64,000 nucleotides of DNA from DATKEJ01 sp963768715 (GCA_963768715.1 CAVYJC010000003.1:310001-374000), one strand, 5' to 3'. Positions 8,074 to 16,678 are shown, numbered from the stretch's first letter. A program made the numbers and translations. The notes: generated from the sequence alone by a model not told the origin.

Positions 8074-10254
8074 CTATTCAGTAATGCCCTGGTCGCGATC
8101 GCGCCGTATGAATCCAATGACGATCTGAAGGTCCAGCAGAAAAGACTGATCCTGCGCATAACGCCAATATACTTGCTGCAGCAGTTCGGATGACAGTCGC
8201 GACCCGGGATGGACACTTGATACGTCCACCTGCCCCTCCGGGATTCCCCATTCGTCCGGCGGCGTGAAAGCTCCGTGCGGATCGTAGCCAACGAGGGCTT
8301 TTCGACCGCGGATCACGGTGACCGCCGACGCGGCCACTTCCCTCAGTCGTGCCAGCCAACCGGACCTCGGCGCCATGACCAGGCCGGGGACGAGGAGGAG
8401 GACGTAAGCGAGCGCTGCGGCGAGAACGATGGCCGTTTCACTTACCCGCCGATCGATTCTTCCGCGTGGTATGGCCATTTCGAGCTCGGCATCGACCAAC
8501 GGCGCGATATCCGCCACCTGGCTCGAGAATGACTTGCCGATTACCTGGTGTTGTTCGCGCTGGAGGATTTTGAACTGAATGGGCAGGTCCATCAACCCGC
8601 GCATCATCCCGAACATTCTGTCGTTCGGTACGTGGCCGGCGGCAAAGACCAGATCGTCAATATGTCGAAGGCGGATAATGTCGCGGAGTTGATCAGCGCG
8701 GCCGAGTTTCGGTATGGTGGTAATCTTGCCTCTGGCGGGACTCTTTCCTTCCCCCAATTCCACATATCCGACGACTTCGAGGGGAGGCTGCGGGTGCGCT
8801 CGAAGGAGACTTCTGAACCGTTCGGCGGCAAAGGCGGGCCCCACGACCACTGCCTGGCGCTGCCCGATGCGGCGCTCACCAAACTCGCGCCGGATCCAGC
8901 GGATGACAAGAATGCCGACGAGCGCCGCCAGGAATCCAAACAGCAGGACTATGCGCGAATAGGCGACAGACTTGAAGAAGAACGACCCCGTCGTCATGGC
9001 CAGAAATGCGACGCCCGTGCCCTGCCAGGCCGGCCGCCACATGGACTTGCGGCGTCGGCGATAACCACCGAACAGGCCGATGCATCCTATGATCGAGAGT
9101 GCATAGACCGGCACGACCGCAAAGAAGAAGATGGGAGGGAAGGAGAATGTGGACGGAACGGAGCGGACCAGCGCCACCCCGCTGATAGCCACAAACGCCG
9201 CGAGCCATTCGAGGAAGGGCAGGCGAATGTGCTGGAGCCACTGGCTCAGAATCGACTGCGCGGCGCGGACCCAGATCCCAACGTGGAGCAGTCCCGAAAA
9301 CAGTCGCGAGTAACGGGAGTGAAAATGCTTCTCGACAAAATGACTCATCGCGCCGTAAAAAAGCCTTACGTAGCGAAGCTCGCCCCGCTTTGTGCTCTCA
9401 CCCTTGAAATGGATGATCTGCGTCGAGGGCGTGTAATAGATCTTCCATCCAGCCCGGCCGATCCGAAAACACCAATCGAGATCTTCGCCGTACATGAAGA
9501 AGTCCTCGTCGAACACCCCTCCCCCTTCGTCCTGGCCTTCCGTTCCCGGAAGGCCGGCGTCGGCCTTCAAGTTCACCGACAGCATGTCGCGCTCCTCTTG
9601 CAACGAGGCAAACCGCTCAGCCGACAGGTACACAGCGGCGTGACGGACGAACATGCAGCTGCCGCTCAGCGCATCCACCTCACTGACCTGATCCTCCGGC
9701 AGATAGGTGAGATTGTACCGGCCGAACAGGCGACTATGAGGAAAGAGGCGACTCAATCCGGCTATCTTGGCAAAGGCGACCGATGGTGAGGGAAACGAGC
9801 GACGACTTTCGCGCGCAAACGTCCCATCGGAATTGAGGATGCGGCATCCGGCGGCACCGGCCTCAGGATGATCGTCCATGAAGCGGATCATCTCCTGGAA
9901 AGTGTTCTCCTGGACGATCGTGTCGGGATTGAGGATGAACAGATAGCGCCCCATGGCTTCGGCGATCGCAAGATTGTTGGCCTTGCTGAATCCAACGTTC
10001 CGCTCATTCGCGATGAGACGAACCTGGGGAAATCGCTCGCGCACCATCTCCACCGATCCGTCTACAGAGTCATTGTCGACGACGAACACTTCGACCTTCA
10101 CGCCCGCTGCAGCGCGAAATATCGAGTCGAGCGCCTGTTCTAAATAACGACAGACGTTGTAATTGACGATGATGACGGATACATCGAACGGGAAGACTTC
10201 GACGTCCCGATCGACGGCCGCCACACGGTCTGTACCAGAGGAGGTGGTCTGCAT
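8074..10254 (-). CDS. GT2 glycosyltransferase fused to a degenerate polyprenyl-phosphate sugar transferase
   Basis: About 726 residues from the ATG at 10254. That start leaves room for a divergent promoter to the MATE gene; the open frame runs on to 10389. The N-terminal third is a family 2 glycosyltransferase (VSVIIVNYN, VDNDSVDGS, NPDT, EDLDWCFRIGRAGW). Several membrane helices follow, then a Rossmann CoA-binding-like domain (RQAVVVGPAFAAERFRSLL, VVGYVEL). The C-terminal part mimics the end of a sugar-phosphate transferase: RGRKALVGYDPHG in place of KGDMSVVGPRPE, and YAQDQSFLLDLQIVI in place of YIQNWSLGLDLKIML. The segment with the catalytic KFRSM and LDELP motifs is missing. The protein therefore probably glycosylates an envelope polymer, with a scaffold-like tail. 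The fusion is inferred from sequence patterns alone. Confidence 0.75.
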   Translation of the reverse strand: MQTTSSGTDRVAAVDRDVEVFPFDVSVIIVNYNVCRYLEQALDSIFRAAAGVKVEVFVVDNDSVDGSVEMVRERFPQVRLIANERNVGFSKANNLAIAEAMGRYLFILNPDTIVQENTFQEMIRFMDDHPEAGAAGCRILNSDGTFARESRRSFPSPSVAFAKIAGLSRLFPHSRLFGRYNLTYLPEDQVSEVDALSGSCMFVRHAAVYLSAERFASLQEERDMLSVNLKADAGLPGTEGQDEGGGVFDEDFFMYGEDLDWCFRIGRAGWKIYYTPSTQIIHFKGESTKRGELRYVRLFYGAMSHFVEKHFHSRYSRLFSGLLHVGIWVRAAQSILSQWLQHIRLPFLEWLAAFVAISGVALVRSVPSTFSFPPIFFFAVVPVYALSIIGCIGLFGGYRRRRKSMWRPAWQGTGVAFLAMTTGSFFFKSVAYSRIVLLFGFLAALVGILVIRWIRREFGERRIGQRQAVVVGPAFAAERFRSLLRAHPQPPLEVVGYVELGEGKSPARGKITTIPKLGRADQLRDIIRLRHIDDLVFAAGHVPNDRMFGMMRGLMDLPIQFKILQREQHQVIGKSFSSQVADIAPLVDAELEMAIPRGRIDRRVSETAIVLAAALAYVLLLVPGLVMAPRSGWLARLREVAASAVTVIRGRKALVGYDPHGAFTPPDEWGIPEGQVDVSSVHPGSRLSSELLQQVYWRYAQDQSFLLDLQIVIGFIRRDRDQGITE

Positions 10255-10358
10255 CTTGTTAAGATACGACAGCGTATTGCGCACACCCTTCGCGTGGTCG
10301 CCGCCGCTTGGCTTGCCCGACGTATCTTCGGGCTCCCTATCGATTTCTTCGATCCGAA

Positions 10359-11738
10359 ATGTTCGACAACATCCGAAACGAGATTCCACGCCTTTTGGTC
10401 CTGGCGGGTCCCATGGTGGTTGCCCAGCTGCTCCAAATGTCGATGGGTTTGGTCGACACGATCATGGTGGGACGTCTTGGCGCGACGTCACTCGCGGCCG
10501 TTGCATTGGGGAATGCGATCTACTTCCCACTGTTTCTCGTTTGTGCAGGAATCCTGTCGGCGGTCAGCCCGCTCGTGTCCCAGTCGCACGGCGCCGGTGA
10601 CGCCGACCCGATCGGTCGAACAGTCCGGCAGGCACTATGGCTCGGCTCGCTGCTGGCCGTCCCGGCTATCGCGCTGATGTGGAATGTCGAACGTTTGCTT
10701 CTGCTGTATGGCCTGGAGCCCAGTGTGGCGCATCTGACGCAGGGCTACCTCAGGATGGTTTCTGGCGCGTTCGTACCCGGACTCTGGTACACGGCGCTGC
10801 GACACTTCGTTGAGGCGCTCGGCAGACCCAAGGTGGTCATGGTCATCACGGCATTGGGAGCGCTGGCCAACGTCGGGGGCAACTACGTGCTTATGTACGG
10901 GAAACTTGGCCTGCCCGCGCTCGGCGTGGCGGGCACCGGCCTGTCGACAGCCATTGTGGCCTGGATATTGTTTACGTCGCTCGTCGTTTTCGTGCAGCAA
11001 CATTGGTCGCTCCGCACTTACGGAGTGTTTTCACGCCTCGGAAAGCCCGACTCCCCATCGTTCAGGCGTCTATTCCGGCTCGGCTGGCCGATCGGCATCA
11101 TGCTGGGGGTCGAGACCGGGCTGTTCGCCACCGCAGCCTTCATGATGGGCAAGCTGGGAACTACGGAGCTCGCCGCACACCAGATCGCGCTGCAATGCGC
11201 CGGGACGACATTCATGGTGCCGCTGGGCGTGGCCTTTGCGACCGCGGTTCGCGTTGGATTCGAGGTCGGAGCGGGAAACCCACATGGTGCGAGAATTGCC
11301 GGACTTACCGGCACCGGGGTTTCCGTGCTGTTCATGTCACTCACCGCCACGATGTTCTTCCTGTTCCCCCGAGACATTATCAGCCTGTTCGTGGATCTCT
11401 CCGATCCAACGAACGGCCCCGTCCTGAACGTCGCCGTCATCCTGCTCGGGCTCGCCGCCATATTTCAGGTATTCGACGGAATTCAGGTCACCGCGGCTGG
11501 AGCTCTACGCGGTCTGGGAGACACGCGCATTCCCATGATCGTTGCCGTCGTGTCTTACTGGATCGTAGGGCTGACCGGCGCCTTTGTTCTGGCCTTCCGA
11601 TTCGACATGGGACCCGAAGGGATCTGGTGGGGCCTGGTTCTCGGACTTTCCACGGCGGCGGTCTTGCTCCTCACGCGATTCGTCGTGCTATCGGGGCAGC
11701 CGGAACGACTCGAACCCGTCCACAGGCTCGGCCCTTAA
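10359..11738 (+). CDS. MATE family efflux transporter
   Basis: A 459-residue protein with about 12 membrane segments, the usual size of MATE proteins (cation-coupled multidrug or metabolite exporters). The start at 10359 (MFDNIRNEIPRLLVLAGP) places the first helix as expected, and repeats such as QMSMGLVDTIMVGRLG and AGALRGLGDTRIPM are family hallmarks. It is divergent from the glycosyltransferase gene, and its last 4 bp overlap the end of the convergent CPBP gene. The substrate cannot be inferred. Confidence 0.92.
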   Translation: MFDNIRNEIPRLLVLAGPMVVAQLLQMSMGLVDTIMVGRLGATSLAAVALGNAIYFPLFLVCAGILSAVSPLVSQSHGAGDADPIGRTVRQALWLGSLLAVPAIALMWNVERLLLLYGLEPSVAHLTQGYLRMVSGAFVPGLWYTALRHFVEALGRPKVVMVITALGALANVGGNYVLMYGKLGLPALGVAGTGLSTAIVAWILFTSLVVFVQQHWSLRTYGVFSRLGKPDSPSFRRLFRLGWPIGIMLGVETGLFATAAFMMGKLGTTELAAHQIALQCAGTTFMVPLGVAFATAVRVGFEVGAGNPHGARIAGLTGTGVSVLFMSLTATMFFLFPRDIISLFVDLSDPTNGPVLNVAVILLGLAAIFQVFDGIQVTAAGALRGLGDTRIPMIVAVVSYWIVGLTGAFVLAFRFDMGPEGIWWGLVLGLSTAAVLLLTRFVVLSGQPERLEPVHRLGP

Positions 11739-12478
11739 CCCCAGAATCCGACGACGATCGAAACGTCGTAGAGCGCGTGCGTCCACGCCGCGACGCCGAA
11801 TCCTCTGAAGATGTAGAGTGCATTCAGCATGAGGCCGAAAAGGAAGCGAAATGCGAAGGAGGATACGGAGAAGGTGTCTCCGAACGCTCCGATGTAGTGA
11901 ACGGAGCTAAAGATGGCCGCACCGATCAAGGCGGCGGAGACATAGGCGACGGGCGTTTCGGAGAATCGTTTGAAGACCCAGAAAAGTCCGCCCACAAGAA
12001 GGACGCGAAAAAGTAGTTCCTCGTACAGTCCCGCGCCCAGAGACAGAGCCAGTTGCGTGGGAGCATCGATCTGTGCGAGCTGGGGCGGGACCAGGTTGAA
12101 CAGCACTCCAATCGCCGTGCCGACAAACCACCCGAGTGCAATAGCATAGAGCGCGCTTTCCAGAGGAATCATAAAGAGGTATCGCGGCCGGATCGGCAGA
12201 TTCCGCTTCCGTTCCCAGAAGAAGACGGCGATCCCCGCGACGAGAACGGCGATTCCCAGGCCGAACATTCCTGCCGCCCCGAAACTCGACAGCACCCGCT
12301 TTATCCAGATGTCGGCACTCACTCGAATTTCTCCGAGACGGGAGCTGTTCGCCAGGAGGATCAATATCTCGTAGGCTGCCCAGAGAGGGAGGGCCGCCAG
12401 GAACCCATACGTCGCCGAGCGGGTCACGGAGAAATAGGCGTGCAAGTCGCTCATGCGACTTTGAGTGCTTGGGGCCAT
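11735..12478 (-). CDS. CPBP family intramembrane metalloprotease
   Basis: A 247-residue membrane protein with six to eight hydrophobic segments and the CPBP (CaaX protease and bacteriocin-processing) motifs. These are EELLFR (glutamates about 153-154), SSVHY (histidine about 194) and HALYD (histidine about 234, aspartate about 238). These residues bind metal and catalyse cleavage in the family. Bacterial members process membrane peptides or act in immunity to them; no substrate is evident here. An ATG eight codons inside (12454) is an equally possible start. Confidence 0.85.
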   Translation of the reverse strand: MAPSTQSRMSDLHAYFSVTRSATYGFLAALPLWAAYEILILLANSSRLGEIRVSADIWIKRVLSSFGAAGMFGLGIAVLVAGIAVFFWERKRNLPIRPRYLFMIPLESALYAIALGWFVGTAIGVLFNLVPPQLAQIDAPTQLALSLGAGLYEELLFRVLLVGGLFWVFKRFSETPVAYVSAALIGAAIFSSVHYIGAFGDTFSVSSFAFRFLFGLMLNALYIFRGFGVAAWTHALYDVSIVVGFWG

Positions 12479-12536
12479 GATAGATCGCTCTTGAGAAGAT
12501 TCAGGCCCATCGGCCCGATCATCAGATCAGATTCGT

Positions 12537-12860
12537 TCAGTCGCCAATTTCCATCTCCATTTTAGCATTGCGGAGCTCTGATGCGGCATGGAAGTCGTTG
12601 ACCCGCGTCGCCGCTTCGATACCGTTCTCGTAGGTCCGCATCGCATCTTCCGACCTGCCGAGTCGCCGGTAGAGTCGGCCGAGATGATAGTAAGTGCCCA
12701 CATAATCGGGCTGCTCTTCGACCAGCTTTTCGAACCATTGAAGGGCCGATTCCTCATCTCCGGCCTTTAGATACTCGGAGGCAAGTGCGAATTGCACGAA
12801 AGGATCGTGCGGATCCTCCCGAAGGAAATCGAGAAGCGTCTCAACTCGATTCATCGCCAT
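12537..12860 (-). CDS. Small tetratricopeptide-repeat protein
   Basis: A 107-residue cytoplasmic protein made of about three helix pairs, including DPFVQFALASEYLKAGDEES and YVGTYYHLGRLYRRLGRSED, which fit the TPR consensus. It has no signal peptide. It lies between the CPBP protease (58 bp away) and the TPM protein (27 bp away) on the same strand and may be co-transcribed with them. It is probably a protein-interaction module with no assignable partner. Confidence 0.75.
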   Translation of the reverse strand: MAMNRVETLLDFLREDPHDPFVQFALASEYLKAGDEESALQWFEKLVEEQPDYVGTYYHLGRLYRRLGRSEDAMRTYENGIEAATRVNDFHAASELRNAKMEMEIGD

Positions 12861-12887
12861 GGCGCTCTACCGTCAATATTGCCGCCC

Positions 12888-13709
12888 CTACCAGCCGCCG
12901 CCTGCGCCGCCGCCGCCAAACGATCCGCCCCCGCCACCAAATCCGCCGAATCCGCCCCCACCGAAGCCACCACCACCGCCAAAACCACCTCCCCCGCCAT
13001 GGCCAAATCCACCACCCCAGATGATCCATGGCAGCACGGTAGTACGACGGCGCCGACGCGGATGGTCTGGCCCGTCGTCATCCGATCCCATCTTGCGGAT
13101 AGAAAAGAAGATGATCAAAATGATTGCGATGATGAATATGCGGAAAATGATTCTGCGGGCATCGGGCGATCCAACGGGCGACCTCGCCAACTGCGTCGGC
13201 GTTTCACCGCGCGTCGCCTCAATGAGCGCATCTACGGCTGACTGGAGGCCCTGGTAGTAGCGACCCTGCCTGAAATTCGGCGTAATAATCTCCCGGATGA
13301 TTCGTCCCGCGATGACGTCGGGCACGGACGCCTCGACGCCATATCCCGTCGCGATGAACACTTTGCGATCGCCGACCGAGACGAGGATCACAATGCCGTT
13401 GTCGACGCCTGACTGACCCACGCCCCACGAATCGCCGAGTTCGAACGCATAGGACGAAATGTCGCGGCCGCCGAGATCGGGAAGGATAACAATGACGATC
13501 TGTGTCGACGAGGCCTGTTCGTGGCCGGCAAGTGAGGCGGACAGTGATTGAATCTCATTCTTTGACAGAAGGCCTGCCTGATCGGTGACCCACTGTCCGG
13601 TCGGCGCAATCACCTGAGCAGATACGGCGGCGGTAAAAGAAAGGAAGAGGACGAGCATCCCCACCGCCCGGATGGGGAACGTAGCGAGATGGGTTGTTTT
13701 CGACCGCAC
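12888..13709 (-). CDS. TPM domain protein, YgcG family, with glycine-rich tail
   Basis: An exported, membrane-anchored protein of about 273 residues. The TPM domain (WVTDQAGLLSKNEIQSL, VDNGIVILVSVGDRKVFIAT, GYGVEASVPD) is followed by one membrane helix (IFRIFIIAIILIIFFSI) and a basic stretch. A glycine-rich tail of about 40 residues with almost no other residue types ends it. I favour the GTG at 13709, one base after the lemA stop, because it gives a normal signal peptide. An ATG at 13748 would overlap lemA, and an ATG at 13658 would give too short a signal. YgcG-type genes usually pair with lemA, as here. The biochemical role is not established. Confidence 0.8.
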   Translation of the reverse strand: MRSKTTHLATFPIRAVGMLVLFLSFTAAVSAQVIAPTGQWVTDQAGLLSKNEIQSLSASLAGHEQASSTQIVIVILPDLGGRDISSYAFELGDSWGVGQSGVDNGIVILVSVGDRKVFIATGYGVEASVPDVIAGRIIREIITPNFRQGRYYQGLQSAVDALIEATRGETPTQLARSPVGSPDARRIIFRIFIIAIILIIFFSIRKMGSDDDGPDHPRRRRRTTVLPWIIWGGGFGHGGGGGFGGGGGFGGGGFGGFGGGGGSFGGGGAGGGW

Positions 13710-13710
13710 G

Positions 13711-14267
13711 TTATTTGACTTCAGCGGTAAAGGCGGGTCGTGCCTCAAATCCGAACATGCCCGCGACGAGGTTCTTCGGGAAGCGGCGAACGGTGCGATT
13801 GTAATCTGCCAACGACCTCATTGTACTTACGTCTGGCTACGGCGATGCGATTCTCGGTTCCTTCCAACTGGACCAGGAGATCGCGATGGGCTTCGATGCT
13901 CTGATCACTTTGAACGGCCTGGGTCAAAGATGTCAGACTCGCGGATAGACGCTGCTGCACCTCCCCAAACTTCCGCAGCGCCGCCTGGTCCGATGGATCC
14001 GCAGCCCCGAGTCGCTCGACCGCTCTATTGGACTCTTCGACGGCCTCAATCAATTTCTTATCGACCGATGCGGCCGATTCGACTACGTCGATCAGCTTGG
14101 GAACGAGATCGGCGCGACGTTGATACTGATTCTCGACATCCGCCCAGGCCTTGGCGACCGCCTCATCCGAATGAAACGATGCCGTTGTAACTGGTACAGC
14201 CGTAGCAACCCGCCAGGCCGGCCATAATTATCACGGCCAGGATCAAAAGAGCGCCTTTGCTTCGCAT
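13711..14267 (-). pseudogene. lemA: lemA family gene broken by two one-base insertions
   Basis: The gene can be read from the ATG at 14267 (lipoprotein-like signal ending AGLAGC) only by removing one G at 14167-14168 and one at 13809-13810. It then encodes 184 residues with classic LemA features: an N-terminal signal or membrane segment, VENQYQRRADLVPKLIDVV, LEGTENRIAVARRKYNE and a final FPKNLVAGMFGFEARP. Without correction the product stops after about 35 residues. LemA proteins are helical envelope proteins often next to TPM/YgcG genes, as here. The two clean GG expansions suggest sequencing error or very recent inactivation. Confidence 0.85.
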
Positions 14268-14277
14268 GCTTTCTCAA

Positions 14278-14305
14278 TTCAAAATGCAAAATTCAAAACG
14301 CAAGA
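14278..14305. repeat. Heptamer array, CAAAA family
   Basis: Four 7-bp units in perfect phase (TTCAAAA twice, TGCAAAA once, CGCAAGA once). The array ends 10 bp before the lemA start codon. The same words in nearly the same order occur 11 bp upstream of the YdeI-like gene at 17341. Confidence 0.85.
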
Positions 14306-14321
14306 CTAAGTCCGAGAACCC

Positions 14322-15196
14322 CTATGTGCCACGGCGTCGATCCGGCTTGGAACCCGGGACCTGGAACGTCGAACTCATTGTACGTGCCAGAAGGCTTAGT
14401 GTTTCGAGGTTATGCGACCATTCGAACGATCCGCGGTCGAGCGTTTCCATTGCCGCAATGAGTGCGCCGGAACCGGAGGCCAGCTGCAGCGCTCCGCCCA
14501 GGCTGATACGCTTTGCTCCGGCGCGGGCTATCTGCAAGTGCCGACGTGGCTCCCTTCACCAGAGGACCGAGTACGTTGACCGGCGCTTTACTGAGCTCCG
14601 TTACGCGACGAACATCGGGAAGCGTCGTTAGCCCCGGGGCATAGAGCACATCCGCTCCACGGATTCAAACGCCTGCAATCGACGAATTGTATCGTCCAAG
14701 ATCCATTCGGTCCCAGAGGAGGTTTTCCGATCTCGCGGTTAGCGTGAATGGAAAATCGAACGCGCGGGCTGCTTCAACAGCCGCATGAACGCGTTCAACC
14801 GCCAGTTGGAAATCGAAGATCGGGTCCTCAGGATCGCGCGTGTGGTCTTCGATCGAGGCGCCAACCGCCCCCGCCTCGGCGACATGCGTGATGGTTTCGG
14901 CCACACCCTTTGGTCGACGGGCGAACCCATCTTCAAGATCGGCGCTTAGCGGGATATTGACCGATCCACTAAGGAGTCGGACATGCGCCAGCTTCTCATC
15001 GAAGGTGACCATTCCGTCGGATCGTCCGAGCGTCTGGGCAAATCCGGCGCTGGTCGTTGCCAGTGCTTCGAATCCGAGAGCTTCGAGCAATTCGCGCGGA
15101 CCCGGCGTCCCAGGGATTCGGAATGAGAAACGCCCCTTCACGCTCGTGGAGCGCGACAAAGGAACGGGCTCTGTCGAGCTGTGAGGTGTTATTCAA
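14322..15196 (-). pseudogene. Isocitrate lyase/PEP mutase family gene with four indels
   Basis: Joined across four one-base shifts, this reads as a protein of about 290 residues of the isocitrate lyase/phosphoenolpyruvate mutase superfamily. The start is MNNTSQLDRARSF (TTG at 15196), followed by FLIPNPWDAGSAR, GFEALATTSAGFA, PLSADLEDGF and ASIEDHTRD. The shifts are gains near 15091-15092, 14696-14697 and 14541-14542 and a loss near 14657-14658, all in doublets or a triplet. Corrected length is an exact multiple of three. The C-terminal residues after SLLARTM are encoded by a heptamer array. The residues expected for catalysis are present, so this may be a working gene with consensus errors. 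The substrate is unknown. Confidence 0.8.
14348..14375. repeat. Heptamer array, GGAAC family, inside a coding 3' end
   Basis: Four 7-bp units (TGGAACC, CGGGACC, TGGAACG, TCGAACT). On the opposite strand these are the GTTCCAG-type words seen again at 15833, 18634 and 61851. The array encodes the last residues of the PEP-mutase-family reading frame. Confidence 0.8.
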
Positions 15197-15197
15197 C

Positions 15198-15225
15198 TCA
15201 GAATCCAGAATTCAGAACGCAGAAT
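15198..15225. repeat. Heptamer array, CAGAAT family
   Basis: Four 7-bp units (TCAGAAT, CCAGAAT, TCAGAAC, GCAGAAT) in exact phase. It begins one base upstream of the putative TTG start of the PEP-mutase-family gene. Confidence 0.85.
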
Positions 15226-15309
15226 GGTCACGCGGAAATCAATGGCCCCCCGGCCGCAAGCCGACATGTGACGGAGACTCACAAAGTACCGGCGAATCCC
15301 GAACCGACG

Positions 15310-15337
15310 AAGAACCAAGAACCAAGCACCAAGAACG
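15310..15337. repeat. Heptamer array, AAGAACC family
   Basis: Four 7-bp units (AAGAACC twice, AAGCACC, AAGAACG). It ends 2 bp from the OsmC-like stop codon. Its complement, GGTGCTT, is the same circular word as the array at 16623. Confidence 0.85.
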
Positions 15338-15339
15338 GT

Positions 15340-15765
15340 CTACCCTGCCAGTTCGGCATTCAGTGTGATCTCCAGGCAATTCCTGAATGAATTGGAGACC
15401 GGGCACTTCTTTTCGGCTTCTTCGGCGAGTCGCTTGAAGGCCGCATTGTCCAAACCGGGAACGCGCCCGCGCGTCTCGAGGTGCATCGCCGTAATTACGC
15501 CGCCGTCCAACGTGGAGGTCGCGTCGGTGACGATCTCATCCGGAACGTGACCCTGCTGGCTAAGATAATTGGAGAACGCCATGCTGTAGCAGGCGGCGTG
15601 GGCGGCGGCAATGAGCTCTTCAGGATTCGTTCCCGGTGCGTTTTCGAATCGCGTGGCGAACGTAAATGGAACGCCGTTGAGGGCGTCGCTCGTGCTATCG
15701 ATCAATCCGTTGCCGGTCTTGAGGTCTCCGTGCCAGGTTCCTTTTGCAGTGCGCTTGATGGCCAT
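15340..15765 (-). CDS. OsmC family peroxiredoxin
   Basis: A 141-residue thiol peroxidase of the OsmC/Ohr family that reduces organic hydroperoxides. The ATG at 15765 starts at the family N-terminus (MAIKRTAKGTWHGDLKTG); the upstream open frame is repeat-derived. The catalytic cysteine pair lies in AAAHAACYSMAF (Cys59) and EKKCPVSNS (Cys121), and Arg39 and Glu49 that activate the peroxidatic cysteine are in place. The overall pattern is closer to OsmC than Ohr. It stands alone between two repeat regions, so no operon partner is suggested. Confidence 0.9.
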   Translation of the reverse strand: MAIKRTAKGTWHGDLKTGNGLIDSTSDALNGVPFTFATRFENAPGTNPEELIAAAHAACYSMAFSNYLSQQGHVPDEIVTDATSTLDGGVITAMHLETRGRVPGLDNAAFKRLAEEAEKKCPVSNSFRNCLEITLNAELAG

Positions 15766-15832
15766 GAATATGTCCTCTCTTAGTGTTGTCGAAATCGTGG
15801 TTCTGTGGTCAGTGAGTTGAAAGGCGAGAGAC

Positions 15833-15909
15833 GTTCGGGGTTCCGGGTGCGGGGTCAATGCAAAATGCAAAATGCAAAACGCAAAATGGGGCCAAGGGTC
15901 CGGAGTCCG
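15833..15909. repeat. Eleven-unit heptamer tract that changes words without losing phase
   Basis: Eleven consecutive 7-bp units. The first three are GTTCGGG, GTTCCGG and GTGCGGG; the fourth is a transition word (GTCAATG). Four CAAAATG/CAAAACG units follow, and then three GGGTCCG-like units. It occupies much of the 351 bp gene-free stretch 15766-16116. Confidence 0.85.
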
Positions 15910-15944
15910 AACGCCCTGTTGGCACCCGAGAGCCGCTTTAAGGA

Positions 15945-16053
15945 GCGGGTGAAGCCCGCGACACCCCGAGGAACGAGGGGTTTCTCGTAGCCCCGGATTT
16001 TAATCCGGGGTAAACGGCGACCGCCATGATTCAGAAACCGTTTCAACGGTTTC
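15945..16053. repeat. Cluster of REP-like palindromes
   Basis: Four small inverted repeats lie in about 110 bp. They are GCGGG/CCCGC (15945-15959), CCCC/GGGG flanking GAGGAACGA (15964-15980), CCCCGGATT/AATCCGGGG with a 2-nt loop (15991-16010) and GAAACCGTT/AACGGTTTC with a 2-nt loop (16034-16053). The last two share a 9-2-9 design. No REP-associated transposase is in the window. Confidence 0.8.
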
Positions 16054-16086
16054 GCGGGAGCTCGCGGAGGCGTGCGGCCTTAGCGT

Positions 16087-16128
16087 GATCACGAATCAAA
16101 GATCAGAGATCACCAATCATAGATCGGA
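16087..16128. repeat. Heptamer array, GATCA/AATCA family
   Basis: Six 7-bp units (GATCACG, AATCAAA, GATCAGA, GATCACC, AATCATA, GATCGGA). It overlaps the 3' end of the P-loop gene, whose stop codon (16117-16119) lies inside unit five. Confidence 0.85.
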
Positions 16129-16623
16129 GAACAGCCGGGTCCTGAACGGCTCCAAGATCTCGCCGTCTGCGAGTGACACGTTCTCGAACGACAGGTCGAA
16201 CTTGATGTCGAGGGCTGCAGACAGGGTGTAGACACGCTCGATTTCCTCACGCGACAGGGGAATCTGGTGCGTCTGATCACGACCGACTATGCGCGCAAGG
16301 CAAATGGAGAGCGGTGCGTGCACGCGAACCAGCAAACGTGTATCGGGGCCGGCGAGCGAAAGCAGGTCTTCCAGTATCTCCGGGCTCGCCCCGGTCGTCT
16401 CCACGCAGACGTGTTGGTGAACGCGCATCGCCGCGGCAATCGCCGGATGAACCCGCTTAACCCCGTCCGAGATGCGTGGCTCGCGCCCTTCCTTGCTGCA
16501 TTCGGCGTGATAGGCCATCCAGAGCGGCTCGACATGGAAGAAATGCACGCCGAACTCCGACTCCAGCAGTCGTCCGATGTGGCTCTTGCCGCTGCCTTTG
16601 GGGCCGATGAGGATAATCAGCAT
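16117..16623 (-). CDS. P-loop NTPase, kinase-like
   Basis: A 168-residue protein with a Walker A motif right at the N-terminus (MLIILIGPKGSGKSHIG, residues 7-14), as in small nucleotide- or metabolite-kinases. The sequence VCVETTGASPEILEDLL could hold the substrate-binding region and RLLVRVHAPLSICLARIVGRD a lid-like arginine region. No specific family is recognised. The start codon abuts a TGCTTGG array and the last codons lie in another array. The upstream open frame (to 16707) is pure repeat translation and is rejected as a start. Confidence 0.75.
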   Translation of the reverse strand: MLIILIGPKGSGKSHIGRLLESEFGVHFFHVEPLWMAYHAECSKEGREPRISDGVKRVHPAIAAAMRVHQHVCVETTGASPEILEDLLSLAGPDTRLLVRVHAPLSICLARIVGRDQTHQIPLSREEIERVYTLSAALDIKFDLSFENVSLADGEILEPFRTRLFSDL

Positions 16624-16678
16624 GCGGGGTGCTTGGTGCTTGGTGCTTGGTGCTTGGTACTTGGTGCTTGGTGCGGCG
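16623..16678. repeat. Heptamer array, TGCTTGG family, touching a start codon
   Basis: Eight 7-bp units: TGCGGGG, five TGCTTGG in total, one TACTTGG and TGCGGCG. The first unit shares a base with the ATG of the P-loop gene (16621-16623). Confidence 0.9.

Noticed and set aside
8548..9789. A 413-codon open frame on the plus strand, antisense to the glycosyltransferase gene
   Set aside because: Its composition is low-complexity and charged with no domain pattern, while the minus strand encodes clear GT2 motifs. It is a shadow of GC-rich coding.
12859..13257. A proline-rich plus-strand frame
   Set aside because: It is the reverse complement of the glycine-rich tail of the TPM protein; no start context or family.
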